A stretch of 64,000 nt of DNA from Mucilaginibacter sp. dw_454 (GTDB taxonomy: Bacteria > Bacteroidota > Bacteroidia > Sphingobacteriales > Sphingobacteriaceae). Under the pieces are notes generated by a model. That model had not been told where the DNA came from, made no database searches, and worked only from the letters and a program-made list of their open reading frames with translations. The position numbers and the translations under genes were made by a program. The stretch covers positions 310,001 to 374,000 of the forward strand of contig NZ_JAAVVB010000004.1 of assembly GCF_018449775.1 (NCBI RefSeq), read 5' to 3'. Positions 20,001 to 26,403 of the stretch are shown piece after piece. Positions within the stretch are counted from its first letter, which is position 1; each line of letters starts with the position of its first letter.

Positions 20001-20186
20001 TGTTTCGCCGGTAGTGGCGTCTGTTACTTTACCCTTCACGGTAATTGGCGGGGCGAAAAGGTTTTTGGTTGATTTTACAGCCGGTCTGGCTCCTGCAAAA
20101 CTTACACCTGCTAACAGGATGAATATAATGCTACTTAAATACCCAAGTTTTGCGATAGGTATTTTAGTTGTTAAATGTTTTTTCAT
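17043..20186 (-). CDS. SusC/RagA-family TonB-linked outer-membrane transporter
   Basis: 1047 residues. After a signal peptide (about residues 1-35) comes a carboxypeptidase-regulatory-like domain (VKGKVTDATTGETLIGVSV, near 50-125). A plug follows with VVVVGYGTQKKISLTGAV near 130, IRGTGTTGNNDPLVVIDG near 195, and ILKDAGSAAIYGSRSANGVILV near 230. The rest is a 22-strand-type barrel. These are the SusC signatures. It imports oligosaccharides using TonB energy together with SusD. It has no N-terminal STN domain, so ECF/anti-sigma control is unlikely. The 646-bp upstream gap should hold its promoter. Confidence 0.96.
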   Translation of the reverse strand: MKKHLTTKIPIAKLGYLSSIIFILLAGVSFAGARPAVKSTKNLFAPPITVKGKVTDATTGETLIGVSVKIKETGEGVATDANGNYSISADGAATLVFSYIGYTAQEIMVNNKPTIDVKLAALNKALTEVVVVGYGTQKKISLTGAVDRVDASKAVEGRAVANTFQALQGESPNLIIQEKGNDPTNPDGNLNVNIRGTGTTGNNDPLVVIDGIIGGNINTLNPNDIDNISILKDAGSAAIYGSRSANGVILVTTKKGKLNSPPKVTYNGIYGVQTPKIQFHPVDAWVNAEDKNMSLENSGKPDQYTPEQIQAIKDKGNGDWRLETILHNAPQNNQNFSVSGGSANSTYLMSFGYLDQRSFLEQSNINGTYGLRRFNFRLNQTATLGNFNTSWNLTYAKVQTNAPYNDVIGDALRAPLTDSFQDAQGRYITGFVTDNPLDMLRNGGFNYNNNDEINGSFTVGYHVTPAFQIRAVFGGTVKSNSQLVRGVPLTYYPSGQSNTDASTADYNAKALSTNTNLLAEYTKTIGKHDINVLVGVANESYLFEASQFRQTLTDSLLGVPTSATQTDRTNSYNSVSNTQETSLNSIFGRLSYSYNNKYYLDASFRDDESSNFAAGHRWAFFPSVGLSWRATEEDFMKDYKDQVGDLRVHGNYGILGNQSVGPYQYITTYGVNTGTAYAFNNSSVVGYTQTLANPGITWESAATLDLGLNASFFKGHFLVDADYFNKTTSNILAPRQDVPSLFGSTLPTYNISKVQDKGWEVKLTYNTRGELFSHSVTFSLSNATSKLLAYSFDQSENVFQREEFEFVRRVGLPITVYQGYKTNGLYQTTADVASYPHFANYPTGLAPGDWKFVDKNHDGVIDANDKFILGDPFPHYTFGLNYNVTFKNFDATVFIQGVLKRQELIRGELIEPYHFTTYGGTVYDSSSDFWTPTNTGAKYPRLAENGSVPNNNNFRTGSDMYLFNTAYGRLKNIQVGYSFPAAMLKKVSISRARIYFTAQNLLTISPLKFTDPEGTEFGNNLDNTVGADTPRGYPLAKFYGVGVDLTF

Positions 20187-20832
20187 ATCGGTTTAATTAA
20201 TGTGATAGACAAATACTTAGATTTTTAAGTTTGGTTGATGGTTTTTTTCATTGGCTATTGATGGTTTTAAGATGGATGGTCATATAAAAGGGTTAATTAA
20301 AATGCAAGACGGATCGCTACAAGGTGTTGATACACAAAGCACACACGCAGGCTATTGCCCTTAACGGACTTTAAAATACAGTTTAATTAATCAGGGTAGA
20401 TTAATTGGATTTGGGGAACTATTGGTTTCAAAAATTGACAAGCAATTATCTATCGCAGCGCTTAGCCGGTTAGTGACACATGCTACCGTTCAGCGTTGTT
20501 TTAAACAGCGCGTTTGGATTACGTTTTAATAGATAATTGCTTTGCAGGCAAATTGGCATGCCTATGGGTTAATAACAATAGCACTTAAGAGTGGTTTTTA
20601 TTAACTTATAATTATTTATCAAATAGGTTTAACTAATTAATAATCAATAAATTAAAATTTGTTTAAATGGAGGCTGTTTTTAAAAAAGGCGGTTTAAACT
20701 ATCAAGGAGGCTGTTTTCGGCAAGTAACTGCTTGAACAAACACGGCAAATACCGATAAAAAGAGTATTATTACAAAGCGGCAGAAAATGCAATAATCAAC
20801 AACCCGTTTTAACTTATCCAACAATTGAATAA
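20187..20832. other. Long AT-rich divergent intergenic region with inverted repeat
   Basis: No convincing gene is seen. It holds the promoter side of susC (minus) and of the small gene at 20833 (plus). AAGCAATTATCTAT at 20440-20453 is the exact reverse complement of ATAGATAATTGCTT at 20529-20542, with a loop of 75 bases. No clean TAnnTTTG element was found on either strand. Confidence 0.6.
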
Positions 20833-21126
20833 ATGATTTTAGAAATAGCTATTCTTTACGTAAAACCCGGGCAAAGCGCTCAATTTGAAAACGATTTCAG
20901 AGAAGCCGGGAAATACATCAGTTCTGCTAAAGGCTATCAGCAGCACACCTTGCAGAAGTGTATAGAACAGGCAGACAAGTACGTCCTTTTAGTAGAGTGG
21001 GAGAAATTGGAAGATCATACCATAGGTTTCAGGCAATCTGACGCTTATTTAAGCTGGAAGGAATTACTACATCATTACTATGACCCATTCCCGGTGGTGG
21101 AACATTTTGAGGCTGTTGAACTTTAA
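20833..21126 (+). CDS. Antibiotic-biosynthesis-monooxygenase (ABM)-like small protein
   Basis: 97 residues, ferredoxin-like ABM fold: MILEIAILYVKPGQSAQFENDF at the start, YVLLVEWEKLEDHTIGFRQS in the middle, and FPVVEHFEAV at the end. Such dimeric proteins include quinol monooxygenases and heme-degrading enzymes, but many have no known activity. No signal peptide. It converges on the GNAT gene, and the two stop codons share the bases TTAA at 21123-21126. Family is fairly clear; reaction is unknown. Confidence 0.75.
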   Translation: MILEIAILYVKPGQSAQFENDFREAGKYISSAKGYQQHTLQKCIEQADKYVLLVEWEKLEDHTIGFRQSDAYLSWKELLHHYYDPFPVVEHFEAVEL

Positions 21127-21626
21127 ATCAGCACCTTTTCATAGCAGTTAAAACGCATCGCCACTTTACCCGCTAACGGTATCTCTCCCGCGTACACGTA
21201 GCCTAGTTTAGGAAATAGTTTATTGGTTGCCGCATTAACCACATTGGTATCAACCCTTACTTTGCTTAGGTTTTGTTGTTGGGCAACCAGCTCTGCCTGT
21301 TGCATCAGTTTTGCAGCAATACCTTTTCCCTGGTGATGGATGCTTACCGCTAACCGATGCACTACAATGGTAATCTCGCTAATATCCCAACCGGCTTCTA
21401 CGTATTCAGGGCTTTGGTCTGTAGTGATAGCAATGATGCCGGCAATAGATCCGTCTTCCTCAGCAAGCCAGAGTTGATTTTTCGCTATGTCAGCCTCAAA
21501 TACACCCGGATTTGGATAGTGTCCATCCCACTGATAATTGCCGGCAGCATTCATAACCGGGACAACCTCGTTAATTAAACGCATGATCTGCGGTATGTCG
21601 GCTATATTGGCAAGGCGGATATTCAT
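21123..21626 (-). CDS. GNAT-family N-acetyltransferase
   Basis: 167 residues. The acetyl-CoA binding motif A is visible as HRLAVSIHHQGKGIAAKLM, containing the Q-x-x-G-x-G/A pyrophosphate loop. It is preceded by LWLAEEDGSIAGIIAI and followed by VRVDTNVVNAATNKLFPKLGYV, the usual motif B with an Asn and Tyr-containing end. The substrate could be an amine or a protein N-terminus and cannot be assigned. The gene stands alone and overlaps the convergent ABM-like gene by four bases. Confidence 0.88.
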   Translation of the reverse strand: MNIRLANIADIPQIMRLINEVVPVMNAAGNYQWDGHYPNPGVFEADIAKNQLWLAEEDGSIAGIIAITTDQSPEYVEAGWDISEITIVVHRLAVSIHHQGKGIAAKLMQQAELVAQQQNLSKVRVDTNVVNAATNKLFPKLGYVYAGEIPLAGKVAMRFNCYEKVLI

Positions 21627-21716
21627 CCGCCAAAAATAGCGTTTTAAGCTTTTGTATATATGTCTCTGCTTTACTAATTTTAAAACCCGATTATAAGATC
21701 AACACAGCCAATTGAA

Positions 21717-22553
21717 ATGAAATATTTCCTGATACTTTTTACTATAGCAACCCTGCATGCCAACGCGCAAACTACGTTAATTGGCAATAAAAAATATGTT
21801 GAAAGTGTGAACCACTGGACAGCCCTTTATACCGGTAAAGACAACGTATACAACCTGGGCTACATTTACATTGACCCGGCGGTTGGCCTTGCCGTACACC
21901 GCGAAGGAACTTTTATCATCAGCGGCAATAACTATATCCCTACCAAATTAGCATTGGGCAGTTTGATCACCATCCCGCTAAAAGACGATCAAACTAAAGT
22001 AACCTGGGTACCTCAAAGTAAATTTAAAGAACTGGAAATAGTTGCCGACCCTGAATGGCTACGTGCTAAAAAAATGGATACCACATCGGCAGCTTATTTG
22101 TTGAAATGGGGATTTACTTATAACTCAAGCCACGAACCCCAGAAAGCTTTGTATTACCTGGATAGGGTTAAAAAAATAAATCCAAATACCCCCGGCCTTG
22201 ATTTCGAATATGCTTACGCCTACAATGCCCTGCACCAGTTTGATAAGTCTGAAGCCCTTTTAAGAAAATCATTAGCAGCACGGCCAACTGATCAGCGTAT
22301 TTATAAAGAGTTGATCTATGAGGAGGTATTCTCTAACAATATGGACAAGGCCGAACAAAACTACAAGGCGGCGCTGCCCTATAGCAATACCGAACAAAAA
22401 GCCGATCTGGCTTATAATATCTGCCGCATTTATTATCAGCAAAAAAACAAGCCGAAATTTGACCAATGGGCGACCGAGGCTAAGAAATGGATTGAACCCA
22501 ATTCAAAGCAAATGGATGGGCTTAATAAAATGATAGCAACACCCATACAGTAA
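21717..22553 (+). CDS. Secreted TPR-repeat protein (tandem paralogue 1)
   Basis: 278 residues with signal peptide MKYFLILFTIATLHANAQ. The N-terminal ~110 residues form a domain I do not recognise (YVESVNHWTALYTGKDNVYNLGYIYID). Then come tetratricopeptide-like repeats from about residue 125 (WGFTYNSSHEPQKALYYLDRVKKINP, FDKSEALLRKSLAARPTD). The next gene encodes a clear paralogue with the same layout. Likely periplasmic and involved in protein interaction; no function can be given. Confidence 0.75.
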   Translation: MKYFLILFTIATLHANAQTTLIGNKKYVESVNHWTALYTGKDNVYNLGYIYIDPAVGLAVHREGTFIISGNNYIPTKLALGSLITIPLKDDQTKVTWVPQSKFKELEIVADPEWLRAKKMDTTSAAYLLKWGFTYNSSHEPQKALYYLDRVKKINPNTPGLDFEYAYAYNALHQFDKSEALLRKSLAARPTDQRIYKELIYEEVFSNNMDKAEQNYKAALPYSNTEQKADLAYNICRIYYQQKNKPKFDQWATEAKKWIEPNSKQMDGLNKMIATPIQ

Positions 22554-22573
22554 GCCTTAACTTCGGTTAGTGA

Positions 22574-22581
22574 TACATTTG
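22574..22581 (+). promoter_or_regulatory. Putative -7 promoter element of the second TPR gene
   Basis: TACATTTG fits TAnnTTTG exactly and lies about 65 bp before the ATG at 22648. It suggests the two tandem paralogues can be transcribed separately. No clear -33 TTG. Confidence 0.42.
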
Positions 22582-22647
22582 TTACTTGTAAGATAATAAT
22601 TGAGTAGCTATTTTAGGGTTGATCAATTATGCCTAAACACTGCGATT

Positions 22648-23490
22648 ATGAAATACCTATTCATCATATTCACCTGCCTTACACTTGGCGCCAGCGCGCA
22701 AACTCCGTTAAGCTTTAATAAAGGTGTAATAGAAAGCGTTGATAAATGGGTTGCCGTTAGAACCAAAACTGATAGCGCCTACCTTTATGGTTTTGTTTAT
22801 ATGGACATATCGGCGGGGCCAACAATACATGCGGGGGGTAGTTTTAAAATTAATAAAGACGGTACTTTTACAGGAGCGAAACTGCCAATTACACAAAACA
22901 TATTACAGCGATTACAAGAAAATTCGCCGGTAAGGTTTGCCTGGATACCTGCCGACAAGGTTAAAGAGCTACAAGAACCCGAAGAACCTTTTTGGCTAAA
23001 AGGCTACAAAACCGACACAACATCTACAGACTATTTATTTAGACTTGGCTTTACCTATAACGCCGGAAACGAGACTGACAGAGCACTGTACTATTTAAAC
23101 CGGGTAAAAAAAGCTAATCCGGATTACCATGGCCTGGCTTTTGAATTTATATATGCCTACAATGCAACTAAACAGTACAGCAAAGCGGAAGCGGCCATTA
23201 ACGATGAACTTAAGAAAACGCCCAAAGACGGTAACTTATATAAGGAATTGGTTTTTGCACAGGTAAAATCAGGTAAAATGCAACAGGCAGAAGACAGTTA
23301 CAAACAAGCCATAACTTTTTGTAGTGCCGATCTTAAAACCGAGATGGCTTACAATATTACCTACACCTACTTCGAACAAAAAAATAAAGAGAAATTTAAT
23401 GCCTGGGCCAATGACATGCAAAGCTGGCTGCCGGCAAATAGTCCGCCGTTACAAGGGCTGGCCAAAATGCGGCAAATAATCGGTCAGTAA
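22648..23490 (+). CDS. Secreted TPR-repeat protein (tandem paralogue 2)
   Basis: 280 residues from ATG 22648, where the signal peptide MKYLFIIFTCLTLGASAQ begins; the open frame extends to a TTG at 22600 but that adds 16 non-signal residues. It has the same layout as the preceding gene: an unknown N-terminal domain (VIESVDKWVAVRTKTDSAYLYGFVYMD) then TPR-like repeats (FRLGFTYNAGNETDRALYYLNR, YSKAEAAINDELKKTP). Similarity is obvious by eye across the full length, so this is an old local duplication. Function unknown. Confidence 0.75.
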   Translation: MKYLFIIFTCLTLGASAQTPLSFNKGVIESVDKWVAVRTKTDSAYLYGFVYMDISAGPTIHAGGSFKINKDGTFTGAKLPITQNILQRLQENSPVRFAWIPADKVKELQEPEEPFWLKGYKTDTTSTDYLFRLGFTYNAGNETDRALYYLNRVKKANPDYHGLAFEFIYAYNATKQYSKAEAAINDELKKTPKDGNLYKELVFAQVKSGKMQQAEDSYKQAITFCSADLKTEMAYNITYTYFEQKNKEKFNAWANDMQSWLPANSPPLQGLAKMRQIIGQ

Positions 23491-23497
23491 TATATAG

Positions 23498-24475
23498 CTA
23501 AGCTGCGTTTTCGCGATTATAACGGTGTTTATAATCAATGGGCGACAGGCCGGTGATCTTTTTAAATACCGTGCGGAAAGCTTTTACATCGGTATAGCCA
23601 ACATCATACATTACCTCGTTAATATTCTTCGGCGTGTTTTCGAGATGTTTTTTGGCTGCTTCAATTTTTACACGTTGTATGTACTCGGCAGGTGTGTTGT
23701 TAGTGGCTTTTTTAAATCTGCGGATAAAATGACGGCGGCCGATGGCAAAACGGGTTGCCAGGTCCTCTATAGAGATCTTTTCGGTCAGGTTTTCTTCAAT
23801 AAACTCCTGCGCTTTTTTTATAGGTTCGTCTTCATGCCGCTTCTGCCCGTTAAACATAATAAATGGCGATTGACTCTTACGGTCAATCTCGATAGCAAAA
23901 AACTTAGAAGCACGGATAGCCATTTCTCGGCCGGCATACCGCTCAACCAAATGCAAGAGCACGTTCCAGTAAGAAGACGCACCGCCGCTTGAGAACAAGC
24001 GCTCATTTTCGGTAATAATGCTACCATCAGTTAATGTAACGTTTGGAAACATCGCTCTGAAATCGTTGGCAAACAACCAGTGTGTTGAGCATGATTTGCC
24101 ATCCAGCAAACCGGTCTCTGCCAATAAGAAAGCGCCTACACAAAGCGAGGTCACTTCGGCACCTTTATGATATTGATCAATGATCCACGGCACCAACTCC
24201 CGGTTACGCTCGATGCTGGTTTTCATATCGCCCCCTAAAGCGGGAATAATCACCAGGTCGGTTTTCTCAATATCGGCACATAAAGCATCTGTATTTACAG
24301 CAAATGCGCCGCCGCTTAGCTGCACCTGTGGCGACAGGCCAACTAATTTAATATCAAATGCGGGCTCTTTTCCGGCATCAATTAAAAACTGGTTCACGGC
24401 GCTAAATATATAGCGGGGATCAAAAATGGCGGCCAAAACGGCATCGTAGGGTACTAAGATTGATACGTGCTTCAT
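23498..24475 (-). CDS. GlxA-type transcriptional regulator (DJ-1/PfpI domain plus AraC HTH)
   Basis: 325 residues. Residues 1-190 form a class-I glutamine-amidotransferase-like/DJ-1 fold with the nucleophile-elbow Cys in TSLCVGAFLLAETGLLDG. Residues ~215-320 are an AraC double helix-turn-helix (RRHFIRRFKKATNNTPAEYIQ, EVMYDVGYTDVKAFRTVFKKITG). Such proteins are usually activators responding to small metabolites or stress. It is divergent from the DoxX/reductase genes at 24.7-26.2 kb, which are its most likely targets. Effector unknown. Confidence 0.9.
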   Translation of the reverse strand: MKHVSILVPYDAVLAAIFDPRYIFSAVNQFLIDAGKEPAFDIKLVGLSPQVQLSGGAFAVNTDALCADIEKTDLVIIPALGGDMKTSIERNRELVPWIIDQYHKGAEVTSLCVGAFLLAETGLLDGKSCSTHWLFANDFRAMFPNVTLTDGSIITENERLFSSGGASSYWNVLLHLVERYAGREMAIRASKFFAIEIDRKSQSPFIMFNGQKRHEDEPIKKAQEFIEENLTEKISIEDLATRFAIGRRHFIRRFKKATNNTPAEYIQRVKIEAAKKHLENTPKNINEVMYDVGYTDVKAFRTVFKKITGLSPIDYKHRYNRENAA

Positions 24476-24613
24476 CTTATTTTTTTATATTCACTTGTAA
24501 TCAATACAAGTGCTTTATCAAATTTAATAAAATCGATTAAAGAAAAAACCATATGTCTCAAATCACCCCTTACAATGTCTCAACTCAACGTCACGCGGGT
24601 TAAACAGCTGATG

Positions 24614-24621
24614 TACATTTG
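24614..24621 (+). promoter_or_regulatory. Putative -7 promoter element of the DoxX gene
   Basis: TACATTTG matches TAnnTTTG and ends 51 bases before the ATG at 24673. The region between the divergent regulator and DoxX is only about 200 bp, so regulator binding near here is plausible. Confidence 0.42.
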
Positions 24622-24672
24622 TATTGTTAAATCATTAAAACAACCATAAACTTAAAACAACAATTAAAAACA

Positions 24673-25059
24673 ATGAAAACAACAAAAATTTTATACTGGG
24701 TATTTAATGGATTATTTGCCTTTGTAATGTTTGGCTCCGCTATTCCTGATATCATGTCGTCGCCAGATGCCGTTAAAGGCATGCATGGCGGCTTGGGCTA
24801 TCCACTATATTTTATTCCGTTTTTGGGTGTAGCAAAAGCATTAGGTGCTTTAACTATTATCATACCGGGTTTACCATCGAGATTAAAAGAATGGGCGTAT
24901 GCTGGTTTAACTTTCGATTTAATTGCTGCCACCTATTCTATTCATAGTGTGCCGCAGCCTGATGGCCCATGGTACTTCATGATTATCTTCCTTGCACTGG
25001 CCGCAGCAGCTTACATTTATTACCACAAGAAACTGGCCTTAGGTAAACAACAAGCCTAA
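24673..25059 (+). CDS. DoxX-like integral membrane protein
   Basis: 128 residues with four hydrophobic segments, roughly 7-27, 45-65, 73-92 and 98-115. The pattern FNGLFAFVMFGSAIPDI and LGVAKALGALTIIIPGLPSRLKEWAYAG is typical of the DoxX-like family. Its biochemical role is poorly known; relatives occur in thiosulfate oxidation or redox-stress membrane complexes. It is followed 21 bp later by a RibD-like reductase, likely one operon. Confidence 0.82.
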   Translation: MKTTKILYWVFNGLFAFVMFGSAIPDIMSSPDAVKGMHGGLGYPLYFIPFLGVAKALGALTIIIPGLPSRLKEWAYAGLTFDLIAATYSIHSVPQPDGPWYFMIIFLALAAAAYIYYHKKLALGKQQA

Positions 25060-25080
25060 CATCTACCCAAATAGCATATC

Positions 25081-25644
25081 ATGAGAAAACTAAAGTTGCA
25101 GATGCAAATATCTATAGACGGGTATGTTGCCGGGCCAAATGGCGAAATGGACTGGATGTCATGGGGGTGGGGCGACGATATCAAAGCTTACGTTAAAGAT
25201 TTGACGGCTCCTGTTGACACGATAGTGATGGGCCGCAAACTAGCCGAAGGCTTTATACCGCATTGGGCCGCAGCAGTAAAAACGCCCGAAGGCAATGATG
25301 AGTTTAGCCACAAAATGGTTGACACTGCAAAAGTTGTGTTCTCAAAAACATTAACCCAATCTGCCTGGGACAATACGACACTGGCTACCGGTGATTTGGT
25401 TGAAGAAATCAAAAAACTAAAAGCCACAAACGGCGGCGATATCATTACTTATGGCGGTGCAGGCTTTGCATCGTCATTAATTAAGGCGGGGTTGGTTGAC
25501 GATTTCCATCTGTTTGTAAACCCCACAGCCATTGGCAACGGCATGCCGATATTTAAACTATTGGAGGGTAGACTGGGGCTGAAACTGGTAAAAGCTCATC
25601 CGTTTGAAGTTGGCATTGTAGCGTTGAACTACGTACCGGTATAA
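25081..25644 (+). CDS. Dihydrofolate reductase-family (RibD C-terminal-like) protein 1
   Basis: 187 residues, cytoplasmic. Signatures are MQISIDGYVAGPNGEMDWM at the N-terminus, DTIVMGRKLAEGF near 50, and DIITYGGAGFASSLIKAGLVDDFHLFVNPTAIGNG near 120-155. This is the YyaP/YwjB type of RibD C-terminal domain, an NAD(P)H-dependent reductase fold. Substrate is unknown and true folate or riboflavin activity is not implied. It lies in a probable operon with DoxX and the next paralogue (20-bp gap). Confidence 0.88.
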   Translation: MRKLKLQMQISIDGYVAGPNGEMDWMSWGWGDDIKAYVKDLTAPVDTIVMGRKLAEGFIPHWAAAVKTPEGNDEFSHKMVDTAKVVFSKTLTQSAWDNTTLATGDLVEEIKKLKATNGGDIITYGGAGFASSLIKAGLVDDFHLFVNPTAIGNGMPIFKLLEGRLGLKLVKAHPFEVGIVALNYVPV

Positions 25645-25664
25645 CTAATAAAAGGCGGGTTGGC

Positions 25665-26240
25665 ATGAGGCGGATAATAGTATCGATGAATATTACCATT
25701 GATGGTTTTATGGCCGGGCCGGACGGCGGGCTTGACTGGCACTTACAAAACTGGAGCACCGATATGTCTGACTTACTGGCCCAACAACTCAACACCGCTG
25801 ACACCATATTACTAGGCAAAAATACTTACAGCGCAATGGCCGGTTACTGGCCCGCTGTAAGTACCTGCCTTTCGCTCTCGCGCGAGGATCTGGCTTATGC
25901 TGACATGATTAACCGCTACCCAAAAGTGGTTTGCTCGCGCACGCTAAAAACCCTCAGATGGGCAAATTCTAAACTCATCTCGGCAAATATCCGCCAGGAG
26001 ATTTTGAAACTCAAGCAGCAACCGGGTAAAAATATCTTGATTTATGGCAGCCATAAACTGGTGCAATACCTTAACAGCCATAATTTGATTGACGAATACT
26101 TACTGTGGTTGTACCCGGTAAGTATTGGCAGCGGCATGCAACTTTTTAAGCAGCGGCAAAACTTGCAGCTTATAAATACGCAGACGCTACCATCGGGCGT
26201 TGTGGTGCTTAAATATAGCACCGGTATCAAACAACCTTAA
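25665..26240 (+). CDS. Dihydrofolate reductase-family (RibD C-terminal-like) protein 2
   Basis: 191 residues, a paralogue of the preceding gene. Motifs are VSMNITIDGFMAGPDGGLDW, DTILLGKNTYSAMAGYW and NILIYGSHKLVQYLNSHNLIDEY followed by PVSIGSGMQLF. Paired YyaP-like reductases next to DoxX and a GlxA-type regulator point to a stress or xenobiotic reduction cassette, but that is inference. The two copies are clearly diverged, so they may differ in substrate. Confidence 0.87.
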   Translation: MRRIIVSMNITIDGFMAGPDGGLDWHLQNWSTDMSDLLAQQLNTADTILLGKNTYSAMAGYWPAVSTCLSLSREDLAYADMINRYPKVVCSRTLKTLRWANSKLISANIRQEILKLKQQPGKNILIYGSHKLVQYLNSHNLIDEYLLWLYPVSIGSGMQLFKQRQNLQLINTQTLPSGVVVLKYSTGIKQP

Positions 26241-26293
26241 AAGCCACCTACCCGTACTAATTAAAGTTTAACGTGCTTATGTAAATTATTGCT

Positions 26294-26329
26294 TTTGTGC
26301 GTTATAATTTACTCAGAGTGATATCTTTG
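26294..26329 (+). promoter_or_regulatory. Putative promoter of the TonB receptor/DUF4249 operon
   Basis: TTTG at 26294-26297 and TATCTTTG at 26322-26329 form a -33/-7 pair with 24 bases between, slightly longer than usual. The ATG at 26404 is about 75 bp downstream. Confidence 0.45.
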
Positions 26330-26403
26330 AGTTATTAAGACCAATATACCTGCGGCCTACATTAAAAAATATTTATTGCTTTTTGCAGGCCGACCAATCC
26401 TTT

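Noticed and set aside
23525..23992. Plus-strand frame of 155 codons within the GlxA-type regulator
   Set aside because: Antisense shadow of a clear DJ-1/AraC protein, with no recognisable motif.
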